A stretch of 51,908 bases of DNA from Rhizobiaceae bacterium (GTDB lineage: Bacteria > Pseudomonadota > Alphaproteobacteria > Rhizobiales > Rhizobiaceae), in NCBI GenBank assembly GCA_027483885.1, contig JAIXTO010000152.1:1-51908 (forward strand), read 5' to 3'. A program made the translations under genes and the position numbers. Numbering within the stretch: the stretch's first letter is position 1; each line of letters begins with the position of its first letter. This document shows positions 7,897-16,652 of the stretch, in pieces. The notes below the pieces were generated by a model. It was given only the letters and a program-made list of their open reading frames with translations. It did not search any database and was not told the origin of the DNA.

Positions 7897-9195
7897 ATGA
7901 ATGTTGAAATCACCCGGCTTGCCTCCGGGTTGACTGTCGTTACGCAGAACATGCCGCATCTGGAAAGCGTCGCGCTCGGCGTCTGGATCAAGTCCGGCGC
8001 CCGCAACGAAACCATCGACGAGCATGGCATCGCCCATCTTCTCGAACACATGGCTTTCAAGGGCACCGCGCGCCGCAGCGCCCGTGACATTGCCGAGCAG
8101 ATCGAGAATGTCGGCGGCGAACTGAACGCGGCGACCTCGACGGAAACCACGTCCTATTATGCCCGCGTGCTGAAGGACCATGTGCCGCTCGCCATCGATA
8201 TCCTCGCCGATATCCTGACCGAATCCGCCTTCGACGAGGACGAGCTGGAGCGTGAAAAACACGTCATCCTGCAGGAAATCGGTGCGGCAAACGATACGCC
8301 CGACGACGTCGTGTTCGATCGCTTCTCCGAAGTGGCCTACCGCGACCAGACCATCGGCCGGCCCATTCTCGGCACGCCGGAAACGGTCAAATCCTTCACG
8401 CCGGACCAGATCCGCGGTTACCTGTCGCGCAATTACACGACAGACCGCATGTTTATCGTGGCCGCCGGTTCCGTCGACCATGATACGCTGGTCAAGCAGA
8501 TCGAAGATCGGTTTTCGCTCCTGCCGACGAAACCCGCCACTTCCCCCATCTTCGAGCCCGCCCGTTATCTCGGCGGCGACGTGCGCGAAACCCGCGACCT
8601 CATGGACACGCAACTGCTTCTCGGTTTCGAGGGCAAGGCGTATCACATGCGTGATTTCTACTGCTCGCAGATTCTCGCCAACATTCTCGGCGGCGGCATG
8701 TCGTCGCGCCTGTTCCAGGAAGTGCGCGAGCATCGCGGCCTGTGTTATTCGGTCTATGCCTTCCACTGGGGTTTTTCCGACACCGGCATCTTCGGCATCC
8801 ATGCGGCAACCGGTGGCGAAGACCTGCCGCAGCTGGTGCCTGTCATCATCGATGAGCTGCGCAAGTCTTCCGAAGTCATCCACCAGCAGGAAATCGACCG
8901 CGCTCGTGCCCAGATCCGCGCCCAGCTTCTGATGGGCCAGGAAAGCCCGGCAGCCCGCGCTGGCCAGATTGCCCGGCAGATGATCCTCTACGGCCGCATC
9001 ATTCCGAACGGGGAAATGATGGAAAGGCTGGAGGGGATCACGACTTCGCGATTGACCGATCTTGCCGGACGGCTGTTTTTCGATACAGTTCCAACACTGT
9101 CCGCCATCGGCCCGGTTGAAAAGCTGGCATCCCTGTCGGACATCACGGCGGCGCTGTCTGCGCCGGACGTGGGGCGACACAAGGCAATCGGCTGA
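7897..9195 (+). CDS. M16 family zinc metallopeptidase (mitochondrial processing peptidase-like)
   Basis: 432 residues. The inverted zinc motif HxxEH is present as HLLEH (H47, E50, H51), with the third ligand glutamate in the EIGAANDTPDD region about 75 residues later. The glycine-rich segment NILGGGMSSRLFQEVRE of the second domain is also present. These are the marks of the pitrilysin/MPP-beta family, whose bacterial members degrade peptides; the native substrate is unknown. The ATG at 7897 has GGAAAG upstream. A GTG overlapping the thrC stop (7867) would add ten residues. The tight spacing suggests an operon with thrC, a pairing that I recall as common in rhizobia. Confidence 0.93.
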   Translation: MNVEITRLASGLTVVTQNMPHLESVALGVWIKSGARNETIDEHGIAHLLEHMAFKGTARRSARDIAEQIENVGGELNAATSTETTSYYARVLKDHVPLAIDILADILTESAFDEDELEREKHVILQEIGAANDTPDDVVFDRFSEVAYRDQTIGRPILGTPETVKSFTPDQIRGYLSRNYTTDRMFIVAAGSVDHDTLVKQIEDRFSLLPTKPATSPIFEPARYLGGDVRETRDLMDTQLLLGFEGKAYHMRDFYCSQILANILGGGMSSRLFQEVREHRGLCYSVYAFHWGFSDTGIFGIHAATGGEDLPQLVPVIIDELRKSSEVIHQQEIDRARAQIRAQLLMGQESPAARAGQIARQMILYGRIIPNGEMMERLEGITTSRLTDLAGRLFFDTVPTLSAIGPVEKLASLSDITAALSAPDVGRHKAIG

Positions 9196-9255
9196 TCACG
9201 GCGCAATTCCGCTCCGTCGACCGTGTTGCAACGGGCGGGGCGGAACGGGCAGAGG

Positions 9256-9870
9256 ATGACGCGATCGGTGTTTCGGTTCTTGTCACGTCAGCCGGAGATG
9301 CCGGAGCTTTACGGCGATCACCACATGCTGCGCCTTGCGCGCTATACAGATTACCGGGCGTGGTACAAACTGCGCTCGGAAAGCCGCCAGTTCCTACAGC
9401 CGTGGGAACCCACCTGGCGCCATGACGAGCTGACGGAAGCCTCGTTTCGCGCCCGCGTCACCCGTCATACACAGGAATTCTCGTCAGGCCTTGCGGTGCC
9501 GCTTTTGCTCTTTCACCGCGACGACATGACCCTGCTTGGCGGGCTTACCATCGGTTATATCCGCCGGGGGGCCGCCCAAAGCTGCATGGTCGGATACTGG
9601 ATGGGTGAAAAACAGGCGGGCCAAGGTCATATGTTTGCCGCACTCCGTCTTGTAGTACCCTACATCTTCACCGGGCTTCAGTTGCACCGCATCGAAGCGG
9701 CCTGTATCCCGGAGAACTGGAAGAGCGTACGGCTGTTGGAAAAAGCCGGTTTCGAACGGGAAGGTCTTTTGCGGAAATATCTGAAAATCAACGGCGAGTG
9801 GCGGGATCACACCCTCTATTCCCTGCTTTCGGGCGACCCGGTGGACGTGAAGGTGCAGGCCGAGCGATGA
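9256..9870 (+). CDS. GNAT N-acetyltransferase (RimJ/RimL type)
   Basis: The 204-residue product has the GNAT fold. The beta-4/acetyl-CoA loop region reads VGYWMGEKQAGQGHMFAAL, and the conserved RIEAACIPENWKSVRLLEKAGF with its ENxxS motif is characteristic of RimJ/RimL enzymes that acetylate N-terminal alpha-amines of ribosomal or other proteins. The target is not determined. The start is moderately uncertain: the ATG at 9256 has an AGAGG sequence directly abutting it, and a TTG at 9223 is possible. The stop overlaps the start of the next gene by ATGA, so the EAL-domain gene is translationally coupled. Confidence 0.9.
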   Translation: MTRSVFRFLSRQPEMPELYGDHHMLRLARYTDYRAWYKLRSESRQFLQPWEPTWRHDELTEASFRARVTRHTQEFSSGLAVPLLLFHRDDMTLLGGLTIGYIRRGAAQSCMVGYWMGEKQAGQGHMFAALRLVVPYIFTGLQLHRIEAACIPENWKSVRLLEKAGFEREGLLRKYLKINGEWRDHTLYSLLSGDPVDVKVQAER

Positions 9871-12770
9871 ACAGGCCAGGCGCACCCCTATCCCCTCTCC
9901 TCACCCGGCTGGCGATGGTCTTCGCCTGCCTTTTCCTCATGCTGCCCGGTGCAGCGCTGGCCTTCGAGCCGGTGAAGATCTCCCGTGACGACCGGGCGCT
10001 GGACCTGACGGCCACCACCGACATCTACGCCAATCAGGGCGAGGCGTTTCAGGTGTCCACGGCCGCCGGCTCCGATGGCATTCGCCGACGCATCGAGGTG
10101 CGTTCGGCAACCCCCGGCCATCAGGGTGACTGGGCCGTCTTTGCGCTTGCCAACGTTTCGGAAGAACAGCTGGAGCGCGTCATCGTTGCCCCGCATTTCC
10201 GCCTCGTCGGTTCGCGCCTGATCTGGCCGGATCTCGGCTCGCAGCGCATCACGGCAATCACCCCATCTGAAGGTTTTGCGCTCGACCGCGTGCCAAGCCC
10301 GGATGCGGACGTGTTCCGCATCACGCTGAACCCCGGTGCGGTCATCACCTTCGTGGCCGAACTGAACTCGCCGAACCTGCCGCAGATCTATCTGTGGGAG
10401 CCGGACGCCTACAAGGACACGGTCAATTCGTTCACGCTCTATCGCGGCATCGTGCTCGGCATTGCCGGCCTGCTCGCCGTCTTCCTCACCATCCTCTTCG
10501 TGGTGAAAGGCACCTCCATGTTGCCGGCAGCGGCAGCGCTTGCCTGGGCGGTGCTTGCCTATATCTGCGTCGACTTCGGTTTTCTCGAAAAGCTGATCAG
10601 CATCACCTCCAGCGATGAGCGAATATGGCGGGCGGGTGCCGAGGTGGCGCTGGCCTCCTCGCTGGTGATTTTTCTGTTTGCCTATCTCAACCTCAACCGC
10701 TGGCACGTGCATCTGGGATACGCCACCTTTGCCTGGGTGATCGGGCTTGCGCTGCTGTTCGGCGTTGCCATCTACGATCCCTCGATTGCCTCTGGCATTG
10801 CCCGCATTTCGCTGGCGCTGACGGCCACGGCCGGCATTTTCCTGATCATCTATCTCGGCCTCAACCGGTTTGACCGGGCGATCCTTCTGGTGCCCACCTG
10901 GGCGCTGATCCTCGTCTGGCTATTCGGCGGCTGGCTGACGGTGACGGGAAAGCTCGACAACGACATCATCCAGCCGGCGCTCGGCGGTGGCCTCGTCCTC
11001 ATCGTTCTCCTGATCGGCTTTACCGTCATGCAGCACGCCTTTGCCGGCGGCGCCTATCAGCAGGGCCTGTTTTCCGATCTGGAACGCCAGTCTCTGGCGC
11101 TGATGGGCAGCGGCGATACCGTCTGGGACTGGGACGTGGCCCGCGACCGTCTGGTGACGACGCCGGATATTTCGCTGCGGCTTGGCCTGTCGCCGGGCTC
11201 CATGCACGGGCCGGTGCGCAACTGGCTGCCGCGCCTTCACCCCGATGACCGCGACCGCTTCAAGGCGACGCTCGACGTGCTTCTGGAGCACCGCAAGGGC
11301 AAGCTGAACCACGAGTTCCGCATCCGCGCCGAAGACGGGCATTTCCACTGGCTGCAGATCCGCGCCCGCCCGGTTCTCGGATCGAACGGCGAAATCATCC
11401 GCTGCGTCGGCACCATCGTTGATGTGACGGAGCCGAAAAATTCCGTCGAGCGGCTTTTGGCCGACGCCATGCACGACAACCTGACGGGCCTTCCGAACCG
11501 CCAGGTGTTCCTCGACCGGCTGCAATCGGTGCTGACCATTGCCGCCACCAGCGATGCGGTGCGCCCGACGGTACTGGCCATCGACATCGACCGCTACAAA
11601 CAGGTGAATGACAGTCTTGGCATTGCCGCCGGCGACAACATCCTGATCGCGCTGACGCGGCGCCTGCGCCGCCTGTTGAAGCCGCAGGACACGCTGGCGC
11701 GCATTTCCGGCGACCAGTTCGGGCTCATCCTCGTTTCCGAACGCGATCCCGGCAAGGTGGCCGATTTTGCCGATGCGGTGAGCAAGGCGATCATGGTGCC
11801 GATCAACTTTGCCAATCGCGAGGTGATCCTGACAGCCTCCATCGGCCTCTCCTCCTGGGTGGACCAGCAGGAAAGTGCCGCAAGCCTGCTTGGCGATGCA
11901 GAGCTTGCCATGTACCGCGCCAAACGCGCTGGCGGAAACCGGGTGGAACCCTTCCGCCCCGCCTTCCGCAGCAATGGCACGCCGGACCGCTTGCAGATCG
12001 AGACCGATCTTCGCCGGGCGCTGGAACGAAACGAACTGACGCTCGCCTACCAGCCGATCATCCGGCTCGACAATGGCGAGATCGCCGGCTTCGAGGCGCT
12101 GATGCGCTGGGAGCACCCCAAGCGCGGCAGCATTCCGCCGGGCGAGTTCATTCCGATTGCCGAAATGTCAGACCTCATTGGTCCGCTCGGCATGTTTGCG
12201 CTGGAAAGCGCAACGGCTGACCTGACGACCTGGGAAAAGCAGACGGGCGAACTGCCGGTGTTCATTTCGGTCAACCTGTCGAGTGCGCAGCTGCTGAACG
12301 CCGACCTCTACACCGAAGTCCGCTCGCTGCTGAGCCGTACGCATTTCGACCCGGGCCGTCTGAAACTGGAACTGACGGAATCCATGATGCTGGAAAATCC
12401 GGAACAGGCCCGCCTTGTTCTGGCAAAGCTCAAGGAAACCGGCATCAGCCTGGCGCTCGATGATTTCGGCACCGGTTATTCCTCGCTGTCACACCTGACG
12501 CAGTTCCCCTTCGACACGATCAAGCTCGACAAGTCGATCGTCGCCAATCCGTCGGATCGCGGCGCGGTGCTCCTGCGTTCGGTGATTTCCATGGCGCGGC
12601 AGATGGAGATGACGGTGGTGGCCGAGGGCATCAGCTGCGACGAGGATGCGGGCGACCTTGCCAAGATGGGCTGCCAGTTCGGCCAAAGCTTCCTTTTCGG
12701 CGCCCCGATGCCGCCGGACGCTGTGCAGCGCCTGCTGAAGGAACGGTTTCCGCTGACCAAGCGCGCCTGA
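9867..12770 (+). CDS. Membrane-bound EAL phosphodiesterase with degenerate GGDEF domain
   Basis: 967 residues. In order: a signal peptide (1-32), a periplasmic domain (33-185), about seven or eight membrane helices (192-392), a PAS domain (410-525), a GGDEF domain (530-700) and an EAL domain (708-960). The cyclase signature is SGDQF (614-618), not GGDEF, and the RxxD inhibitory site reads KPQD, so cyclase activity is unlikely. The EAL domain keeps its catalytic set: EALMRW (743), SVNLS, LELTES, DDFGTGYSS, KLDKS and VVAEG. It should therefore hydrolyse c-di-GMP. The layout resembles 7TMR-DISM-type sensors. Its start overlaps the acetyltransferase stop. The signal sensed is unknown. Confidence 0.92.
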   Translation: MNRPGAPLSPLLTRLAMVFACLFLMLPGAALAFEPVKISRDDRALDLTATTDIYANQGEAFQVSTAAGSDGIRRRIEVRSATPGHQGDWAVFALANVSEEQLERVIVAPHFRLVGSRLIWPDLGSQRITAITPSEGFALDRVPSPDADVFRITLNPGAVITFVAELNSPNLPQIYLWEPDAYKDTVNSFTLYRGIVLGIAGLLAVFLTILFVVKGTSMLPAAAALAWAVLAYICVDFGFLEKLISITSSDERIWRAGAEVALASSLVIFLFAYLNLNRWHVHLGYATFAWVIGLALLFGVAIYDPSIASGIARISLALTATAGIFLIIYLGLNRFDRAILLVPTWALILVWLFGGWLTVTGKLDNDIIQPALGGGLVLIVLLIGFTVMQHAFAGGAYQQGLFSDLERQSLALMGSGDTVWDWDVARDRLVTTPDISLRLGLSPGSMHGPVRNWLPRLHPDDRDRFKATLDVLLEHRKGKLNHEFRIRAEDGHFHWLQIRARPVLGSNGEIIRCVGTIVDVTEPKNSVERLLADAMHDNLTGLPNRQVFLDRLQSVLTIAATSDAVRPTVLAIDIDRYKQVNDSLGIAAGDNILIALTRRLRRLLKPQDTLARISGDQFGLILVSERDPGKVADFADAVSKAIMVPINFANREVILTASIGLSSWVDQQESAASLLGDAELAMYRAKRAGGNRVEPFRPAFRSNGTPDRLQIETDLRRALERNELTLAYQPIIRLDNGEIAGFEALMRWEHPKRGSIPPGEFIPIAEMSDLIGPLGMFALESATADLTTWEKQTGELPVFISVNLSSAQLLNADLYTEVRSLLSRTHFDPGRLKLELTESMMLENPEQARLVLAKLKETGISLALDDFGTGYSSLSHLTQFPFDTIKLDKSIVANPSDRGAVLLRSVISMARQMEMTVVAEGISCDEDAGDLAKMGCQFGQSFLFGAPMPPDAVQRLLKERFPLTKRA

Positions 12771-12791
12771 CAAGACAGGCGCGCCCTTCCC

Positions 12792-13853
12792 TCAATGATT
12801 GCCGTGAACAAGGCCGTGGATGAACTCCAGCTTGGCAACCACGGTTGGCGTCAGGATGAACGGATAAAGATCCGGCACGCCCATTGAGCGGTGAATGCTG
12901 TTCATCGCCACACTGAAGGGGATCCAGGCCTCTACCAGTTGGGCGGCATCCTGGGCGTGGTAGGGGTTGAAATCCACTTCAGACGCAAGCTCGGCGTGGC
13001 CGCGCGGCTCCACCACCATGCCCAGCGCCCGCGCCATTTCCAGCGTATCGACGATGTGCACGTAATGGGCAAAGCATTCGGCAAAATCCTCCCACGGATG
13101 GGTGCTGGCATAGGTGCTGATGAAATGCTCCTGCCAGTCGGCGGGGGGGCCTTCTTCGTAATTGCGCTTGAGCGCCTCGGCGTAATCTGCGCGTTCATCG
13201 CCAAAGGCGAGGCGGAACGGATCGAGCCGGTTTATGTCGCGCACCAGCTTGTCCCAGATGTAATGGCCGGTTTCGTGGCGGAAATGGCCAAGCATGGTGC
13301 GATAGGGCTCGTTCATGGAGACGCGGATCTGCTCACGGGTCGCATCATCGGCTTCGGCGGCCCGGATGGCGATGAGGCCGCTTTCGTGGCCGGTCATCGC
13401 CGGCACCACGGTTCCGTCCAGCATGACGCCGTCCACCAGGAAATCAAACACCAGCCCGCCTTCGGGATCTTCGGCGCGCGTGGTGCGCGGCAGGTTCCAC
13501 TTCAGCATCGAATAGAACAGATGGCGTTGCGCCTGGCTGATGGTGCGAAACTGGCGAAGGCCATCGTCCGTGGAGGCATCCGGCACCAGCCGGTTATGGC
13601 GGCAGGCGACGCAGAACGGCTCCTCCCCTTCTGCCGGTATCGTCCAGTTGCAGATGTCGTTGACTTCATTGGCGCAAAGGCGAAGCGTATGGCCCGGATC
13701 AGACACCAGCCGCCAGAAACCGTCGGCTCCCTCGCTCAGCGCCTGCATTGTCAACCGTTCCGGCACGAAGGCCAGCCGGTGGCCGCAATTGATGCAGGCA
13801 CGGTTGTCGAAGTGGATGGACTGGCCGCAGCAATCGCATTCATAAAGGCGCAT
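12792..13853 (-). CDS. Putative zinc-binding metallopeptidase
   Basis: 353 residues. The N-terminus is a zinc ribbon (CDCC near residue 6, CINCGH near 20) and a second cysteine pair occurs in CVACRHN. The catalytic-looking segment HFRHETGHYIWDKL contains a HExxH-type motif (HETGH), followed by an acidic/histidine segment THPWEDFAECFAHYVHIVDTL. This is the pattern of the putative zinc-binding metallopeptidase family (Peptidase_Mx type) of proteobacteria, about 350 residues long. No physiological substrate is known to me. The gene is followed closely by the convergent EAL-protein stop. Confidence 0.87.
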   Translation of the reverse strand: MRLYECDCCGQSIHFDNRACINCGHRLAFVPERLTMQALSEGADGFWRLVSDPGHTLRLCANEVNDICNWTIPAEGEEPFCVACRHNRLVPDASTDDGLRQFRTISQAQRHLFYSMLKWNLPRTTRAEDPEGGLVFDFLVDGVMLDGTVVPAMTGHESGLIAIRAAEADDATREQIRVSMNEPYRTMLGHFRHETGHYIWDKLVRDINRLDPFRLAFGDERADYAEALKRNYEEGPPADWQEHFISTYASTHPWEDFAECFAHYVHIVDTLEMARALGMVVEPRGHAELASEVDFNPYHAQDAAQLVEAWIPFSVAMNSIHRSMGVPDLYPFILTPTVVAKLEFIHGLVHGNH

Positions 13854-13893
13854 GGATCGGATCCATTAAAAAAAGAGCGGGATTTACACATAC

Positions 13894-13927
13894 AAAGCCT
13901 GCCCCGACTGACATCGGGGCAGGCTTT
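13894..13927. terminator. Strong hairpin terminator downstream of csbD-like gene
   Basis: A perfect 14-base stem, AAAGCCTGCCCCGA (13894-13907) and its complement (13914-13927), has a CTGACA loop. T-runs flank it in both directions, stronger on the plus strand. It lies just past the stop of the minus-strand CsbD gene and upstream of the metallopeptidase gene, so it should insulate the two. Confidence 0.85.
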
Positions 13928-13951
13928 TTAAAAAATTCGTCGAAGGATGGA

Positions 13952-14143
13952 TCAGGCCTTGTCGATGACGCCCTTGGCGCCTTCCTTCAGTTCACCCTTG
14001 GCATGCTGAGCCTTGCCCTTGGCTTCCTGGGCATGGCCCTTGGCTTCCAGGGAGTGATTGTCGGTCGCATCGCCGACAGCCTGCTTCGTCTTGCCAGCGA
14101 GTTCGTTGGCCTTGCCGGAAACCTTGTCACTCATGCTACCCAT
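13952..14143 (-). CDS. CsbD family stress protein
   Basis: 63 residues, highly charged and lysine/alanine-rich with no hydrophobic core. It begins MGSMSDKVSGKANELAGKTK and contains the repeated KGxAQxAKGxxK pattern of CsbD-family general stress proteins. Members are induced by stress or stationary phase; the molecular role is unknown. AAGGAG stands seven bases before this ATG, which decides the start against an upstream in-frame codon at 14209. Confidence 0.9.
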   Translation of the reverse strand: MGSMSDKVSGKANELAGKTKQAVGDATDNHSLEAKGHAQEAKGKAQHAKGELKEGAKGVIDKA

Positions 14144-14232
14144 GGGTCTTCTCCTTGGTTTACCGCAGTTTGCCCGCGGTTTCTGGAGGATAGAACGCAA
14201 GGAACACAAGTTGGTTCCGGCAGGCTTTGCCG

Positions 14233-14874
14233 TCAGGCGTGGCCGGCTTCGCTCGACAGCATTTCCGGCCGCACGCCCATCAGCCCGAGCGCACGCTCGT
14301 ATTTGTCGTCCAGCGTGCGGTCAAAGATCAGCTCCTCGTCGGCCGGGCAGTTCAGCCAGCCATTGGCGCCGATCTCGGCCTCCAGCTGGCCGGGGCCCCA
14401 GCCGGCATAACCGAGCAGCATGGTGGCACGGGTCGGCCCGCGCCCCTCGCAGATCGCCCGCACGATATCAAGCGTCGCCGTCAGCGAAATGTCGTCGCTG
14501 ACCGGAATGCTGGAATCGCTCAGATAATCGTCCGAATGCAGCACGAAGCCGCGGCCCGTCTCGACAGGCCCGCCGTTCAGGATCGGAAAATCGCGCGCCG
14601 CACTCGGCAGCATGATCGCATCCGTCTGATCCACCATCTTCAGGTGCAGCAGGATTTCCGGAAACGAGATGGACTGGGCGCGGTTGATGATGAAGCCCAT
14701 GGCACCCGCCGGCGAATGGGCGCAGATATAAACGACCGAACGGCTGAAATTGCCATCCTGCATGCCGGGCATGGCAATGACGAACTGGCCGTCAAGAAAC
14801 CCGCGCTCGCGCTTGTCGGCCGGCTTTTCCGCCAGTCTTTCTGCCAGTTTATCCGTCAGCGTCGACAATGGCAT
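14233..14874 (-). CDS. YqgE/AlgH family protein
   Basis: 213 residues. Family motifs are [22 protein letters not shown] near residue 25, [13 protein letters not shown], the [14 protein letters not shown] segment and the [14 protein letters not shown] loop near 155. This is the UPF0301/AlgH family; the biochemical function is unsettled, with AlgH in Pseudomonas linked to alginate regulation. A GGAGG ribosome site lies four to five bases ahead of the ATG. The basic N-terminal extension before FLDGQF is longer than in the E. coli protein. Confidence 0.94.
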   Translation of the reverse strand: MPLSTLTDKLAERLAEKPADKRERGFLDGQFVIAMPGMQDGNFSRSVVYICAHSPAGAMGFIINRAQSISFPEILLHLKMVDQTDAIMLPSAARDFPILNGGPVETGRGFVLHSDDYLSDSSIPVSDDISLTATLDIVRAICEGRGPTRATMLLGYAGWGPGQLEAEIGANGWLNCPADEELIFDRTLDDKYERALGLMGVRPEMLSSEAGHA

Positions 14875-15041
14875 CGTGCCTCCTGCTCGGTAGGCCCGGC
14901 CCGGGGATGGGCGAGGCGTTTTCTTGAGAATGGCCGTCTCTCTTCAAGATGGGGCAGGTCCTGTGATCAATCAACCGAAAATGATCCGCTTTGCACGCAT
15001 GTGACTGGAAGCTGGCAGGGGCTTCGCCTAAATCTGCATCC

Positions 15042-15884
15042 ATGGCATTAAATTTTTTTGCAACCACGCGCCGCCATGCATCCATGGCTCTTCTCCTTGC
15101 CGCAGCCGTGGCGCTGCCGCATGGCGCCCGGGCGGCAATGACCGCATGGGCGGAAAACGAGGGTGGCCGCATGCGAATCATCGCACTGCCGGCAGAACCG
15201 GACGGCACCGTGCGCGGCGCGCTGCAGATAGAGCCGAAGAACGGCTGGATCACCTACTGGAAGGAGCCCGGCCAGGCCGGCATCCCGCCACAGATTACGC
15301 TGTCGCCCGGCGATGGCATCCGCTTGCAGAAGGTGGAGTTTCCGGTTCCCCGGCAGTTTACAACCGGAGACGTGCGCGACCTCGGTTACGACCATGCCGT
15401 GACGCTGCCCTTCACGCTGACGGTCGAGGACAAGGGTCAGCCACTCATGCTGAATGCCAGCGCCTTTATCGGCCTCTGCCGCAATATCTGCATTCCCTTC
15501 CAGGCCGATTTCCATCTCGACCTCAAAAGCGGCAAGGGGCTGCCCTTCGAGGAGAACCTCATTCTGGACGAGGCGCGCAAACGCCTGCCGGAAAAACCGT
15601 CCGACGATTTTGCCGTGACGCATTATGCGCTGACCAAGGGCAAGAGCGACCTCAGCCTCGGTCTTCGCCTGCCACCGGGAAGCCCATCGCCGCAGATCTT
15701 TGTGGCAACGCCTGCCGGCCATGTGCTGTTTGATCAGGTCAACGGCAGAGACGTCGATGGCACCTATGTGGTGGACATGCCGCTCGGCAAGGGGGCCGAC
15801 AAGGTGACGGCAGGCGGCAAGCACTGGGACATTCTGGTGATTGCCGGAAACCGCGCCATGGAAACCGCGCTTGCCTTCGATTGA
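15042..15884 (+). CDS. DsbD N-terminal-domain-like periplasmic protein
   Basis: 280 residues. A signal peptide covers roughly 1-32 (RRHASMALLLAAAVALPHGARA). The mature part resembles the DsbD alpha (DsbC/DsbD-N) domain: GWITYWKEPGQAGIPPQ, FPVPRQF and the ASAFIGLCRNICIPFQADF segment, whose CRNIC cysteine pair matches the active-site C-x3-C region. DsbD-alpha passes electrons to periplasmic thioredoxin-like partners. No membrane domain is attached, so it must work with a separate reductant or as a copper/thiol helper. The neighbouring peroxiredoxin fits a redox role. The start at 15042 gives the best signal peptide; the ribosome site is weak. Confidence 0.85.
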   Translation: MALNFFATTRRHASMALLLAAAVALPHGARAAMTAWAENEGGRMRIIALPAEPDGTVRGALQIEPKNGWITYWKEPGQAGIPPQITLSPGDGIRLQKVEFPVPRQFTTGDVRDLGYDHAVTLPFTLTVEDKGQPLMLNASAFIGLCRNICIPFQADFHLDLKSGKGLPFEENLILDEARKRLPEKPSDDFAVTHYALTKGKSDLSLGLRLPPGSPSPQIFVATPAGHVLFDQVNGRDVDGTYVVDMPLGKGADKVTAGGKHWDILVIAGNRAMETALAFD

Positions 15885-15984
15885 GGCGGCTTTATAGTGC
15901 GGCGAAAGCGCAGGCATACCCCGCGCTGGCCTGCCCTTTCAGCCCCCCTTATGTTCAAGACGAAACCTTCCAAGGAGAACGATC

Positions 15985-16470
15985 ATGACGATTTCCGTCG
16001 GCGAAACGCTGCCGCAAGCCACCTTCAAGGAAAAGACCCCTGATGGCCCGGTGGAAGTCACCACCGACGGCCTGTTCAAGGGCAAGAAGGTCGTTCTCTT
16101 TGCCGTGCCCGGCGCGTTTACGCCCACCTGCTCGCTGAACCACCTGCCCGGCTATCTGGAAAATCGCGATGCGCTTCTGGAACGCGGCGTCGATGAGATC
16201 GCCGTCGTAGCCGTCAACGACTGGTTCGTGATGGGCGCCTGGGCCGAAAAGAGCGGCGGTGCCGGCAAGATCCATTTCCTGTCGGACTGGGATGCCTCCT
16301 TCACCAAGTCGCTCGGCCTCGACATGGACCTCTCGGGTGCCGGCCTTGGCGTGCGCTCCAAGCGTTATTCGATGCTGGTGGAAGACGGCGTGGTCAAAAG
16401 CCTCAACATCGAGGAAAGCCCCGGCGAAGCAACCGTTTCGGGCGCTGCAGCCATGATCGAGCAGCTCTGA
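15985..16470 (+). CDS. Peroxiredoxin, Prx5/AhpE-like (glutaredoxin-dependent type)
   Basis: 161 residues. The peroxidatic cysteine is C49 in VPGAFTPTCS, the Prx5 signature. VNDWFVMGAWAE, FLSDWDASFTKSLGL and the GVRSKRYSMLVEDG segment complete the family pattern. It reduces hydrogen peroxide and organic hydroperoxides in the cytoplasm, in this subfamily typically with glutathione/glutaredoxin or thioredoxin. No C-terminal glutaredoxin domain is fused. AAGGAG lies seven bases before the ATG and a strong terminator follows, so it is a single-gene unit. Confidence 0.96.
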   Translation: MTISVGETLPQATFKEKTPDGPVEVTTDGLFKGKKVVLFAVPGAFTPTCSLNHLPGYLENRDALLERGVDEIAVVAVNDWFVMGAWAEKSGGAGKIHFLSDWDASFTKSLGLDMDLSGAGLGVRSKRYSMLVEDGVVKSLNIEESPGEATVSGAAAMIEQL

Positions 16471-16515
16471 GCTTTCGACCCTGGGCCTTCGACCTTTGCG
16501 ACACTGACATCCAAG

Positions 16516-16539
16516 GCGGCCTCCGGGCCGCTTTTTTTT
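16516..16539 (+). terminator. Rho-independent terminator of the peroxiredoxin gene
   Basis: GCGGCC (16516-16521), a TCCG loop and GGCCGC (16526-16531) are followed by eight T. It lies 46 bases after the stop codon. Confidence 0.93.
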
Positions 16540-16652
16540 ATGGCCGGCATCCTTGCGCCCCATCCGCATGATTACGGAACAAGCGGCCATTCCCGACATT
16601 GTATTGTCTCATGCGCGAAGTCTGAATTGCGCTTCTCCAGATCGAGACACAT

